Positions 37,480 through 46,525 of a stretch of DNA of 64,000 bases are shown here, one piece after another (the first letter of the stretch is position 1; each line of letters starts with the position of its first letter). The position numbers and the translations under genes are program-made. Source of the DNA: Bacteroides ilei. Lineage in GTDB: Bacteria; Bacteroidota; Bacteroidia; Bacteroidales; Bacteroidaceae. Where the stretch lies: assembly GCF_900128495.1 (NCBI RefSeq), contig NZ_LT635801.1, forward strand, positions 1,967,324-2,031,323, given 5' to 3'. The notes beneath the pieces are model-generated. The model was given only the letters and a program-made list of their open reading frames with translations. It was not told the origin of the DNA and searched no databases.

Positions 37480-38856
37480 ATGATGAAGAAAAGTGTGACA
37501 TTGATGTGCCTGATGGCTATGGCTTTTTCGGCACAGGCCCAGCAGGGAGGTATTTCGCAAGATATGCTGAGTCAGATAAAAAGCAGTTATAAACATACCG
37601 CCGCCGATAAAGCCATTTATAATGCGATGGCGGGGACAAGTATTGCCGTATTGGCCAAGAATCATGAAAACCTGGCTAACTTCGATACTCATTTTTCGGA
37701 TAAAGTAGTTTCTCATGGTATTACCGACCAGCAACAGTCGGGCAGATGCTGGCTGTTTACCGGTCTGAATGTGCTACGTGCCCAGATGATGGCGAAGTAT
37801 GGCATTGACGATATGGAATTCTCACAGAACTATTGTTTCTTTTATGACCAGCTTGAAAAGGCAAATCTGTTCTTGCAGGGAATCATCGATACCCGTGAGA
37901 AACCGATGGATGACAAGATGGTAGAATGGCTGTTCCGTAATCCGATCAATGACGGCGGACAGTTTACTGGAATTTCGGATATCATTGAAAAATACGGGGT
38001 TGTGCCGGCTGCAGTCATGCCTGAAACATATTCCAGTGAAAATACTTCCCAGATCAGCCGTCTGGTTGGTTTGAAGTTGAAAGAGTTCGGCCTGAAGTTG
38101 CGTGACGACGCAGCCAAAGGTGCAAAGGAAAACGCATTGGCCAAGACAAAGACCGATATGTTATGTACTGTTTATCATATGCTTGCTCTGGCTTTCGGTG
38201 AGCCTGTAGAACATTTTACATGGACAGTCAAGGGAGTGACGAAAGAATATACTCCACAGTCTTTCTATAAGGAATTCCTAGGAAATGATTTGAAGAACGG
38301 TTATGTGATGCTGATGAATGATCCCAGCCGTGAATTCTATAAATGTTATGAAATAGATTTTGACCGTCATGTCTATGACGGAAAGAACTGGACATATGTG
38401 AATCTGCCGATCGAAGAAATCAAGGAGATGGCCATAAAGTCGATCAAGGACAGTACGATGATGTACTTTTCCTGTGATGTGGCGAAATTTATGGACAGTA
38501 AGCGCGGTACGCTGGATCTGAATAATTTCGATTATGATTCTTTGCTCGGTACTACTTTCGGAATGGACAAGAAGCAGCGTATACAGACTTTTGCCAGCGG
38601 ATCAAGTCATGCCATGACCTTGATGGCCGTCGATCTGGACAAGGATGGAAAGCCTAAAAAATGGATGGTAGAGAACAGTTGGGGAGCCGAGGCCGGTTAT
38701 AAGGGCCATCTTATTATGACCGACGAGTGGTTCAATGAATACATGTTCCGTCTGGTAGTGGAAAAGAAATATGTTTCGGATAAGGTCTTGGATATCCTGA
38801 AGCAGAAACCGATCCGTCTGCCGGCATGGGATCCGATGTTCGCTTCCGAAGAATAG
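37480..38856 (+). CDS. C1 family peptidase (aminopeptidase C/bleomycin hydrolase type)
   Basis: From ATG 37480 the protein has 458 residues with a signal peptide (MMKKSVTLMCLMAMAFSAQA, cleaved before QQGG). The papain-like catalytic residues are Gln and Cys in QQSGRCWLF, His in SSHAMTLMAV and Asn in VENSWGAE. Bleomycin-hydrolase-type C1 enzymes are aminopeptidases; here it is exported, unlike the cytosolic form in lactobacilli. The 5' promoter fits, making the ATGs at 37480 and 37483 the only sensible starts. Confidence 0.88.
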   Translation: MMKKSVTLMCLMAMAFSAQAQQGGISQDMLSQIKSSYKHTAADKAIYNAMAGTSIAVLAKNHENLANFDTHFSDKVVSHGITDQQQSGRCWLFTGLNVLRAQMMAKYGIDDMEFSQNYCFFYDQLEKANLFLQGIIDTREKPMDDKMVEWLFRNPINDGGQFTGISDIIEKYGVVPAAVMPETYSSENTSQISRLVGLKLKEFGLKLRDDAAKGAKENALAKTKTDMLCTVYHMLALAFGEPVEHFTWTVKGVTKEYTPQSFYKEFLGNDLKNGYVMLMNDPSREFYKCYEIDFDRHVYDGKNWTYVNLPIEEIKEMAIKSIKDSTMMYFSCDVAKFMDSKRGTLDLNNFDYDSLLGTTFGMDKKQRIQTFASGSSHAMTLMAVDLDKDGKPKKWMVENSWGAEAGYKGHLIMTDEWFNEYMFRLVVEKKYVSDKVLDILKQKPIRLPAWDPMFASEE

Positions 38857-38880
38857 GACTTAAATCATAGATAATACGAT

Positions 38881-38926
38881 AAGGTGATGGAAGTTTATTG
38901 TCAGACAATAATACTTCTGTCACCTT
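38881..38926 (+). terminator. Terminator after the C1 peptidase gene
   Basis: AAGGTGA and TCACCTT form the outer stem, and GAAGT/ACTTC-like and TTGTC/GACAA segments pair inward. A moderate U-rich tail follows. Confidence 0.55.
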
Positions 38927-39144
38927 GTCTGTTTATATAATTAAGGTGATGAAACGAAATCTGAAGTTTAAAAAACGGTTTGTCTCTATTGTGTATTGTG
39001 CTTAATTTAATGGAAAATCGCTTTTTAAGGTCATGGATAAAGGCTTTTTGCTTACTATACTTTACAAAAGTAATACAAAATCAAGACAGGTGAATATATC
39101 TTTCGGCTGTTTAAAGAATTATTTCCGTAATTAGCCGGAAAGTG

Positions 39145-39177
39145 TTGCATTTATCACTTATTTTTTCTTTAATTTTG
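39145..39177 (+). promoter_or_regulatory. Promoter candidate of the nqr operon
   Basis: TTG at 39145-39147 and TAATTTTG at 39170-39177 with a 22-bp spacer, slightly long. The leader to the nqrA ATG would be about 30 nt. Confidence 0.55.
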
Positions 39178-39212
39178 CAGTCAAATTATAAAACCATTTT
39201 TTATAACCCGAT

Positions 39213-40565
39213 ATGGCTAATTTAATAAAATTACGTAAAGGTCTTGACATAAACCTGAAAGGTAAGGCCGCCGCAGAAGTGGTTGCTGTGAAAGAGCCCG
39301 GATTCTATGCATTGGTTCCGGATGATTTTACAGGAGTTACTCCGAAAGTGGTCGTTAAGGAACAGGAATATGTTATGGCTGGAGGACCCTTGTTTATAGA
39401 CAAGAATCATCCTGAAGTGAAATTTGTTTCGCCCGTAAGCGGCGTAGTGACAAGTGTAGAGCGCGGAGCTCGCCGTAAGGTAATGAGCATTACCGTCCAG
39501 GCGGCAGAAGAACAGGATTACCAGGAATTCGGCAAGAAGAATGTAGCTGGAATGGATGGAGCGGCTGTCAAGGCTGCTTTGTTGGATTCAGGTATGTTTG
39601 CGTTCATGCGTCAGCGTCCGTATGATGTGATTGCCGATCCGACGGTTGCCCCGAGGGCAATCTTTGTTTCTGCCTTTGACTCGAATCCGCTGGCCCCCGA
39701 TTTTGAATTTGTATTGAAGGGGGAGGAAGCAAATTTCCAGACAGGTCTGGATGCTTTGGCTAAAATGGCCAAGACTTACCTGAGTATTAGTGTCAATCAG
39801 AAATCTGCAGCCCTGACACAGGCTAAGAATGTAACCGTTACAGTATTTGACGGACCTCATCCTGCAGGTAATGTGGGTGTGCAGATCAATCATATTGCGC
39901 CGGTAAATAAAGGTGAAACTGTGTGGACTATCGATCCACAGGCTGTAATCTTCATCGGCCGTCTGTTCAATACGGGACGTGTAGACCTGACCCGTACCGT
40001 AGCGGTTACAGGTTCGGAAGTAAAGAAGCCTGCCTATTGCAAGCTGAAAGTCGGTGCCATGCTGACCGATGTATTTGCAGGTAACGTTACGGAAGGCAAG
40101 GAGTTGCGCTATATCAGCGGTAATGTGTTGACTGGCAAGAAGATCCCTGCCAATGGTTTCCTGGGAGCTTTCCACAGTCAGGTGACCGTTATTCCGGAAG
40201 GAAACGATGTCCATGAAATGTTGGGTTGGATTATGCCTCGTTTCAACGAATTCAGTACCAGCCATTCCTATTTCAGCTGGCTGATGGGCAAGAAGAAAGA
40301 ATATGTACTTGACGCCCGCGTCAAGGGTGGAGAACGTCACATGATCATGTCGAACGAATATGATAAGGTGTTGCCGATGGATATTCTTCCGGAATATCTG
40401 ATCAAGGCAATCATCGCAGGCGATATCGACCGCATGGAACAGCTGGGTATCTATGAAGTTGCTCCGGAAGATTTCGCTATCTGTGAGTTTGTCTGCTCTT
40501 CAAAAATGGAATTGCAGCGCATCGTTCGTGAAGGACTGGATATGCTCCGTCGTGAAATGTGCTAA
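39213..40565 (+). CDS. nqrA: Na+-translocating NADH:quinone reductase subunit A
   Basis: This 450-residue cytosolic-side subunit of the Na+-pumping NADH:ubi(mena)quinone oxidoreductase has the N-terminal biotin-carrier-like/NQRA domain (MANLIKLRKGLDINLKGK...EPGFYALVPDDFTGVTPK) and the SLBB-like middle part. It is the first gene of the six-gene operon nqrABCDEF, all on the plus strand with gaps of 12-27 bp. In Bacteroidales this complex generates a sodium gradient from NADH. Start is ATG 39213. Confidence 0.95.
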   Translation: MANLIKLRKGLDINLKGKAAAEVVAVKEPGFYALVPDDFTGVTPKVVVKEQEYVMAGGPLFIDKNHPEVKFVSPVSGVVTSVERGARRKVMSITVQAAEEQDYQEFGKKNVAGMDGAAVKAALLDSGMFAFMRQRPYDVIADPTVAPRAIFVSAFDSNPLAPDFEFVLKGEEANFQTGLDALAKMAKTYLSISVNQKSAALTQAKNVTVTVFDGPHPAGNVGVQINHIAPVNKGETVWTIDPQAVIFIGRLFNTGRVDLTRTVAVTGSEVKKPAYCKLKVGAMLTDVFAGNVTEGKELRYISGNVLTGKKIPANGFLGAFHSQVTVIPEGNDVHEMLGWIMPRFNEFSTSHSYFSWLMGKKKEYVLDARVKGGERHMIMSNEYDKVLPMDILPEYLIKAIIAGDIDRMEQLGIYEVAPEDFAICEFVCSSKMELQRIVREGLDMLRREMC

Positions 40566-40591
40566 TACTAATCAATAGAATTATCAATTAA

Positions 40592-41767
40592 ATGAAAGCA
40601 TTAAGAAATTATCTTGACAAGATAAAGCCGAACTTTGAAGAGGGAGGCAAATATCATGCTCTTCGTTCTGTATTCGACGGATTTGAAACATTCCTGTTTG
40701 TCCCGAATACGACTTCGAAGACAGGTACGCATATCCACGATGCCATTGATAGCAAACGTATCATGTCGCTCGTGGTGATTGCATTGATACCGGCATTGCT
40801 GTTCGGTATGTATAATGTAGGTTACCAGCATTACACACATGTAGGACTCGAAGGCAGTTTCATTGAAATGTTTGTGTATGGTTTCCTGGCTGTGTTACCT
40901 AAAATCATTGTTTCTTATGTAGTGGGTCTGGGTATCGAATTTGTTGTCGCTCAGTGGAAGAAAGAGGAAATTCAGGAAGGTTTCCTGGTTTCCGGTATCC
41001 TGATCCCGATGATTGTTCCGGTAGACTGTCCGTTGTGGATGCTGGCCGTAGCGACTGCTTTCTCTGTAATTTTTGCAAAGGAAGTGTTCGGTGGTACAGG
41101 TATGAATATCTTCAACCCGGCATTGATTACCCGTGCGTTCCTGTTCTTCGCATATCCGACCAAAATGTCAGGTGATGCAGTATGGGTATCGGGCGACAGT
41201 ATCTTCGGTTTGGGAAAAACGGTCGATGGCCTGACATCAGCTACAGCGTTGGGTGTAGCTTCTACAGCTACCGATGCTACCGCTTATCCTCCATTCTCAT
41301 GGGACATGGTAACTGGTCTGATTCCGGGTTCTATCGGTGAAACCAGCGTAATAGCCATTGCAATTGGTGCGGTAATTCTGTTGTGGAGTGGCGTAGCTAG
41401 CTGGAAAACAATGCTGTCTGTATTTGTAGGTGGTATTGTAATGGGATGGATCTTCAATGAATTCGGTCCTGATACAGCAATGGCCAAGATGCCTTGGTAT
41501 GAACATTTGTGTGTAGGTGGTTTCTGCTTCGGAGCAGTATTTATGGCTACCGATCCTGTAACTTCATCACGTACAGAAAACGGAAAATTCGTTTACGGAT
41601 TCCTGATCGGTGCAATGGCAATCATTATCCGTGTATTGAATCCTGGTTATCCGGAGGGTATGATGCTGGCTATTCTGCTGATGAACATCTTTGCACCGCT
41701 GATTGACTACATTGTAGTTCAGAATAATATTTCCCGTCGTGAAAAACGTGCTATGTCTAACAAATAA
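40592..41767 (+). CDS. nqrB: Na+-translocating NADH:quinone reductase subunit B
   Basis: This 391-residue multi-spanning subunit has about ten transmembrane helices. The covalent FMN site is in VDGLTSATALG (threonine within the DGxTSATALG-like motif near residue 214). It contains the quinone-side region of the Na+ pump and is 26 bp after nqrA. It pairs with NqrD/NqrE to form the membrane core. Confidence 0.95.
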   Translation: MKALRNYLDKIKPNFEEGGKYHALRSVFDGFETFLFVPNTTSKTGTHIHDAIDSKRIMSLVVIALIPALLFGMYNVGYQHYTHVGLEGSFIEMFVYGFLAVLPKIIVSYVVGLGIEFVVAQWKKEEIQEGFLVSGILIPMIVPVDCPLWMLAVATAFSVIFAKEVFGGTGMNIFNPALITRAFLFFAYPTKMSGDAVWVSGDSIFGLGKTVDGLTSATALGVASTATDATAYPPFSWDMVTGLIPGSIGETSVIAIAIGAVILLWSGVASWKTMLSVFVGGIVMGWIFNEFGPDTAMAKMPWYEHLCVGGFCFGAVFMATDPVTSSRTENGKFVYGFLIGAMAIIIRVLNPGYPEGMMLAILLMNIFAPLIDYIVVQNNISRREKRAMSNK

Positions 41768-41779
41768 AACCGAAATACA

Positions 41780-42457
41780 ATGAATACTAATAGTAACTCA
41801 TATACTATCATTTATGCTTCGGTAATGGTTGTTATCGTAGCATTCCTGCTGGCGTTCGTGAACTCTTCTTTGCGCGACCTCCAGGGTAAGAATGTAGAAC
41901 TCGACACCAAGAAACAGATTCTTTCTTCACTCGGTATTACAGATGTAGCCGATGCTGAGGCCGAGTTCGCCAAAGTGGTAAAAGCTGACATGATTGTGGC
42001 TGCCGACGGTTCTCTGACTGAATACGACGGCAAATTCGTTACAGCTTATGAAAAGGAATTCAAGGAAAACGGCCGTGCCCATGTATTCGTATGTGAAATC
42101 GACGGCAAGACCAAGTATGTAGTTCCTGTGTTCGGTGCCGGTTTGTGGGGCGCTATCTGGGGATATGTTTCACTGGATGACGACAAGAATACCGTATACG
42201 GCACTTATTTCTCTCATGCTTCAGAGACTCCGGGTCTGGGTGCTGAAATCGCCACTCCTCATTTCCAGAGCCTGTTTGCCGGCAAGCACGTTATGGACGG
42301 CGGAAATGTAGCCTTGACTGTAGTGAAAAACGGTAAAGTTGCAAATCCGGAGTTCGAAGTCGACGGTATTTCCGGCGGTACCATCACTTCAAACGGTGTG
42401 GCTGCCATGCTTAAGAACTGCATGAGCCAGTACACTAATTTTTTAATGTCAAAATAA
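41780..42457 (+). CDS. nqrC: Na+-translocating NADH:quinone reductase subunit C
   Basis: This 225-residue subunit is anchored by one N-terminal helix (YTIIYASVMVVIVAFLLAF) and has a periplasmic FMN-binding domain. The flavinylated threonine is in DGISGGTITSNG, matching the SGAT/SGGT motif modified by ApbE. It is 12 bp after nqrB. Length is a little shorter than the Vibrio subunit (about 255 residues). Confidence 0.94.
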   Translation: MNTNSNSYTIIYASVMVVIVAFLLAFVNSSLRDLQGKNVELDTKKQILSSLGITDVADAEAEFAKVVKADMIVAADGSLTEYDGKFVTAYEKEFKENGRAHVFVCEIDGKTKYVVPVFGAGLWGAIWGYVSLDDDKNTVYGTYFSHASETPGLGAEIATPHFQSLFAGKHVMDGGNVALTVVKNGKVANPEFEVDGISGGTITSNGVAAMLKNCMSQYTNFLMSK

Positions 42458-42475
42458 TAAGGAGGAAAACGAACA

Positions 42476-43111
42476 ATGGGAAAATTATTTTCAGCTAAGA
42501 ATAAAGAAGTATTTTCTACTCCGTTAAGCCTGAACAACCCGGTTACCGTGCAGGTGTTGGGTATCTGTTCGGCATTGGCCGTTACCTCTAAGCTGGAACC
42601 GGCTATTGTAATGGGTCTTTCTGTGACTATCATTACTGCTTTCTCTAACGTAGTGATTTCATTGATCCGTAAAACAATTCCTAACCGTATCCGTATCATT
42701 GTACAGTTGGTAGTTGTTGCGGCTCTGGTAACTATCGTGAGTGAACTGTTGAAGGCATTTGCCTACGATGTAAGTGTACAGTTGTCCGTTTATGTGGGAC
42801 TGATTATTACGAACTGTATCCTGATGGGACGTCTGGAAGCGTTCGCTATGGCAAACGGTCCTTGGGAATCTTGTCTGGACGGTATCGGTAACGGTCTGGG
42901 ATATGCCAAGATTCTGGTTATTGTAGCTTTCTTCCGCGAATTGCTGGGCTCTGGAACACTGCTTGGTTTCAATATCCTGAATTATGATGCGGTGAAGAAT
43001 ATCGGTTATGTAAACAACGGTCTGATGCTGATGCCTCCTATGGCACTTATCATCGTTGCTTGTCTTATCTGGTATCAGCGCGCCAAAAATAAAGATTTGC
43101 AGGAAAAGTAA
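42476..43111 (+). CDS. nqrD: Na+-translocating NADH:quinone reductase subunit D
   Basis: This 211-residue subunit has six transmembrane helices and is homologous to NqrE and RnfE. It contains [13 protein letters not shown], with the cysteine that coordinates the intramembrane iron centre with NqrE. A GGAGG-like sequence (aaggaggaaaa) occurs just upstream, unusual for this genome. It lies 18 bp after nqrC. Confidence 0.94.
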   Translation: MGKLFSAKNKEVFSTPLSLNNPVTVQVLGICSALAVTSKLEPAIVMGLSVTIITAFSNVVISLIRKTIPNRIRIIVQLVVVAALVTIVSELLKAFAYDVSVQLSVYVGLIITNCILMGRLEAFAMANGPWESCLDGIGNGLGYAKILVIVAFFRELLGSGTLLGFNILNYDAVKNIGYVNNGLMLMPPMALIIVACLIWYQRAKNKDLQEK

Positions 43112-43133
43112 TCACTAATTAAACAGAAAGAAA

Positions 43134-43757
43134 ATGGAACATTTTATAAGTTTGTTGGTCCGCTCAATTTTTGTGGACAATATGATTTTCGCATTCTTCT
43201 TGGGTATGTGTTCATACCTGGCTGTTTCGAAGAATGTGAAGACTGCGCTCGGACTGGGTATTGCCGTAACTTTCGTGTTGGTGGTTACGCTTCCGGTAAA
43301 CTACCTGTTGCAGACTAAGGTTTTGGCTGCCGACGGTATTCTGGGCATTGATTTGAGCTTCTTGAGCTTTATTCTCTTTATTGCCGTTATCGCGGCTATC
43401 GTTCAGCTGGTGGAAATGATTGTGGAGCGTTTCAGTCCTTCGCTGTATGCTTCATTGGGTATTTTCCTTCCGTTGATTGCCGTTAACTGTGCCATCATGG
43501 GTGCTTCTCTGTTCATGCAGCAGCGTATTACTCTGGCTCCGTCCGATCCTAAGTACATCGGTGGTATCGGCGATGCCATTTCTTATGCTTTGGGTTCCGG
43601 TCTCGGCTGGTTGCTGGCTATTGTCGGTCTGGCCGCCATCCGTGAAAAAATGGCTTACTCTGACGTGCCTGCTCCGTTGAAAGGTCTGGGCATCACATTC
43701 ATCACTGTAGGTCTGATGGCAATGGCATTTATGTGTTTCTCTGGTTTGAATATCTAA
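43134..43757 (+). CDS. nqrE: Na+-translocating NADH:quinone reductase subunit E
   Basis: This 207-residue subunit has six transmembrane helices, homologous to Rnf[14 protein letters not shown] carries the conserved cysteine that shares the iron centre with NqrD, and [12 protein letters not shown] holds another. It lies 22 bp after nqrD. The intact operon indicates a functional Na+ pump. Confidence 0.94.
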   Translation: MEHFISLLVRSIFVDNMIFAFFLGMCSYLAVSKNVKTALGLGIAVTFVLVVTLPVNYLLQTKVLAADGILGIDLSFLSFILFIAVIAAIVQLVEMIVERFSPSLYASLGIFLPLIAVNCAIMGASLFMQQRITLAPSDPKYIGGIGDAISYALGSGLGWLLAIVGLAAIREKMAYSDVPAPLKGLGITFITVGLMAMAFMCFSGLNI

Positions 43758-43776
43758 TAAGGAAAGGAATAAGACA

Positions 43777-45045
43777 ATGGATATGAATTTTATTTTAGCA
43801 AGCATTGGAGTATTCCTTGTGACTATTCTTGTGCTGGTGGTCATCCTGTTGGTTGCCAAGAAGTTTTTGGTACCTTCAGGTAAAGTGAAACTGACTATCA
43901 ACGGTGAAAACCAGTTGGAAGTTGAATCAGGTTCAACCTTGTTGAACACGTTGGCTGTAAACAATGTATTCCTGCCGTCGGCTTGTGGTGGTAAGGGCTC
44001 TTGTGGCCAGTGTAAGTGTCAGGTTGTTGAAGGTGGAGGTGAAATCCTTCCTTCCGAAGTCTCTCATTTCAGCCGTAAGCAGCAGAAAGACCATTGGCGT
44101 CTGGGCTGTCAGGTTAAGGTGAAAGGCGATATGTCTATCAAGGTTCCCGAATCTGTAATGGGTGTAAGAGAGTACGAATGTACCGTTATCTCAAACAAGA
44201 ACGTGGCAACCTTTATCAAGGAGTTCAAGGTTCAGCTGCCTAAGGGGGCTCATATGGACTTTATCCCGGGTTCTTATGCCCAGATCAAGATTCCTGCATT
44301 TACAATGGATTATGACAAGGATATCGATAAGTCATTGATCGGCGATGAATACCTGCCGTCATGGAAGAAGTTCGGTCTGTTCTCATTGAAGTGTGTAAAT
44401 CCTGAACCTACCATCCGTGCATATTCAATGGCTAACTATCCGGCTGAAGGAGATGTGTTCATGCTGACTGTACGTATTGCTACTCCTCCGTTTAAACCAG
44501 ACCGCAGCGGTTTCATGGATGTAAATCCGGGTATCGCTTCTTCTTATATCTTTACCCTGAAACCGGGTGACAAGGTATTGATGAGTGGTCCTTACGGTGA
44601 CTTCCATCCGATCTTCAATTCCAAGAAGGAAATGATCTGGGTAGGTGGTGGTGCCGGTATGGCTCCGCTTCGTGCACAGATTATGCATATGACCCGTACA
44701 CTGAATACAAGAGACCGTGAACTGCATTACTTCTACGGTGCCCGTGCATTAAATGAAGTGTTCTATCTGCAGGATTTCCTGAATCTGGAAAAAGATTTCT
44801 CAAATTTCCATTTCCATCTGGCTTTGGACCGTCCGGATCCGGCAGCCGATGCTGCAGGTGTGAAGTATACTCCGGGATTTGTGCATAAGGTAATGTATGA
44901 AACTTACTTGCAGTATCACGAAGCTCCCGAAGATATTGAATACTACATGTGTGGTCCTGGACCGATGTCGAAGTCTGTTATCGCTATGTTGGACAGCCTT
45001 GGCGTTGATGAATCTTCCATCATGTATGATAACTTCGGCGGATAA
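43777..45045 (+). CDS. nqrF: Na+-translocating NADH:quinone reductase subunit F
   Basis: This 422-residue NADH-oxidising subunit has an N-terminal helix, a [2Fe-2S] domain with CGGKGSCGQCKCQV, an FAD-binding RAYSMANYP motif, and a NAD-binding region with GGGAGMAPLRAQI and YMCGPGPM. It accepts NADH electrons and passes them to the other subunits. It closes the operon before a strong terminator. Confidence 0.95.
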   Translation: MDMNFILASIGVFLVTILVLVVILLVAKKFLVPSGKVKLTINGENQLEVESGSTLLNTLAVNNVFLPSACGGKGSCGQCKCQVVEGGGEILPSEVSHFSRKQQKDHWRLGCQVKVKGDMSIKVPESVMGVREYECTVISNKNVATFIKEFKVQLPKGAHMDFIPGSYAQIKIPAFTMDYDKDIDKSLIGDEYLPSWKKFGLFSLKCVNPEPTIRAYSMANYPAEGDVFMLTVRIATPPFKPDRSGFMDVNPGIASSYIFTLKPGDKVLMSGPYGDFHPIFNSKKEMIWVGGGAGMAPLRAQIMHMTRTLNTRDRELHYFYGARALNEVFYLQDFLNLEKDFSNFHFHLALDRPDPAADAAGVKYTPGFVHKVMYETYLQYHEAPEDIEYYMCGPGPMSKSVIAMLDSLGVDESSIMYDNFGG

Positions 45046-45073
45046 TAGAGATCATTTTTCGATCATAATAATG

Positions 45074-45108
45074 AAAACAGGTTCCCGATTGGTTCGGGAA
45101 CCTGTTTT
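45074..45108 (+). terminator. Terminator of the nqr operon
   Basis: A perfect 15-bp stem AAAACAGGTTCCCGA and its complement, 5-nt loop, with a following T run. Confidence 0.88.
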
Positions 45109-45350
45109 TGTTTATAAATATCATTTATTGAGGGTGAAACTTGTCTTGTGGAAGTTAATTGAGAGAATGGGGAAGATTATCATGTTAAAAAATGTCTGTG
45201 ATTCTTGAAAAATGTTTCAAATAGTCATATAATATCAAAATAATATGCCTAAATATTGCGTTTTTATTACAAATCGGTTCAAGAAGGAAGCTTAATATTG
45301 ATTTAAATCAATAAATGATACCTTTAAAGAAAGATTTTTATGATTTTGTT

Positions 45351-45380
45351 TTTGTGTTATAGAACATATATTTATATTTG
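45351..45380 (+). promoter_or_regulatory. Promoter of the small exported protein gene
   Basis: TTTG at 45351-45354, 18 bp, TATATTTG at 45373-45380. The leader would be about 95 nt. Confidence 0.62.
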
Positions 45381-45479
45381 CATCGGTAAAAAGATAAAGG
45401 ATATACGAAGTCGACCTTGAGGTTGACAGAGTTTTTGAGGTAAAAAAAGTTTTTAAGGTAACAATTAATTTTAGGTATT

Positions 45480-45833
45480 ATGAAAAAGTTAGGATTGACA
45501 TTAGTAGTTGCATTAGTGTTTTCTGCATCAGTATTTGCTAGCGATGGTGAAGGTAAGACTACAAAGTGGAATGGTTCAATTAACAAGGAAAAATTGACCA
45601 AGTATCTGAAATTGAATGCGACTCAGAATGATGAAGTTGCTGATATTTGCGACTATTTTGAAGAGCAAATGAAGATTGCCAACAGTTCAAAGAAGGATAA
45701 CAATGAAAAAGTCCGTACCGCTGTTTACGGTAACTTGAAATTGATGAAGAAGGCTTTGAATGACGAACAGTATGCTAGTTATGTGCGTTTGATGGCTTTG
45801 ACTTTGCATAACAAAGGAATAGAAGTTAAATGA
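45480..45833 (+). CDS. Small exported helical protein, unknown function
   Basis: This 117-residue protein has a signal peptide (MKKLGLTLVVALVFSASVFA) and a mature chain of about 97 charged residues predicted to be helical, e.g. INKEKLTKYLKLNATQNDEVADI and YGNLKLMKKALNDEQYASY. The repeated LNATQ/LNDEQ elements recall the DUF4890/LTxxQ type seen at 17820-18314. No function can be assigned. It has its own promoter and a strong terminator, consistent with high-level single-gene expression. Confidence 0.75.
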   Translation: MKKLGLTLVVALVFSASVFASDGEGKTTKWNGSINKEKLTKYLKLNATQNDEVADICDYFEEQMKIANSSKKDNNEKVRTAVYGNLKLMKKALNDEQYASYVRLMALTLHNKGIEVK

Positions 45834-45864
45834 TTAAATTAGCCGGATATTCGGAAAAGATAGG

Positions 45865-45892
45865 AGACGGGAAGTCGTGGTACTTCCCGTCT
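45865..45892 (+). terminator. Terminator after the small exported protein
   Basis: A perfect 11-bp stem AGACGGGAAGT / ACTTCCCGTCT followed by TTTTT, also serving the convergent acetyltransferase gene. Confidence 0.85.
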
Positions 45893-45908
45893 TTTTTGTT
45901 TACAGGGG

Positions 45909-46466
45909 TTATGGGTTGCTTAGTTTCTTTTTGATGATGGCGGGGTTTCCTACTGCCATGCAATCCGAAGGGATATCTTTGGTCACCACGCTTCCGGCAC
46001 CTATGATGCAGCGGTCACCGATGGTGATTCCCGGTAAGATTATCGCTCCCCCGCCGATCCAGCAGTCTTCTCCGATTGTTACAGGGTAAGCATATTCCTT
46101 GTTCTCCCTGCGTTCCAAAAATGGGATAGGGTGTTGAGGAGTATAGATTTGGACGTTCGGTCCTATCAGTGTATGGTTCCCGATAGTTATATAGGCTCCG
46201 TCCAGGAATGTGCAGTTTGCGTTAATGAAGACATGTTCTCCCAGGCGTATTCCGTTACCGTGGTCACAGTAGAAAGGTGGCATGATGACAGAAGTGGCAG
46301 GAATTCCCGGTATCAGATCTTCCAATATTTTGCGGAAACAGGAATCATAATTGGATATGGTCCGGAATTTGGCAAGTAAAGTCTTGCAGTGACGGAAACT
46401 TTCATTGATTTCCGGATCAGAACAGTCTGCCAGTTGTTGATTACGCATTTTTTCAAATTCGGTCAT
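45909..46466 (-). CDS. Sugar O-acetyltransferase (LacA/Maa/NodL type)
   Basis: This 185-residue protein has an N-terminal helical region (about 1-55) and a left-handed beta-helix of hexapeptide repeats, e.g. GNHTLIGPNVQIYTP, IGEDCWIGGGAIILPG and IGDRCIIGAGSVVTKDIP. The catalytic histidine is in TPQHPIPF. It acetylates sugars using acetyl-CoA in the cytosol. The acceptor is unknown. It sits between the small exported protein and uvrB. Confidence 0.9.
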   Translation of the reverse strand: MTEFEKMRNQQLADCSDPEINESFRHCKTLLAKFRTISNYDSCFRKILEDLIPGIPATSVIMPPFYCDHGNGIRLGEHVFINANCTFLDGAYITIGNHTLIGPNVQIYTPQHPIPFLERRENKEYAYPVTIGEDCWIGGGAIILPGITIGDRCIIGAGSVVTKDIPSDCMAVGNPAIIKKKLSNP

Positions 46467-46525
46467 GGTTGTTTATCTAATATATTAATTAAGGTGTAAT
46501 ATAAGTTACTTTTGTCGTTTATCAC

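Larger units (their letters stand above)
38857..39212 (+). other. Intergenic stretch upstream of nqrA
   Basis: This 356-bp stretch contains the terminator hairpin of the C1 peptidase and the nqr promoter candidate. An 18-codon frame at 38949-39005 (MKRNLKFKKRFVSIVYCA) is the only start-stop pair of note, and I do not support it as a gene. Confidence 0.5.
45046..45479 (+). other. Intergenic stretch after nqrF
   Basis: This 434-bp AT-rich stretch holds the nqr terminator (45074-45108) and, at its right end, the promoter and about 95-nt leader of the small exported protein gene. I see no other coding frame that looks real. Confidence 0.6.
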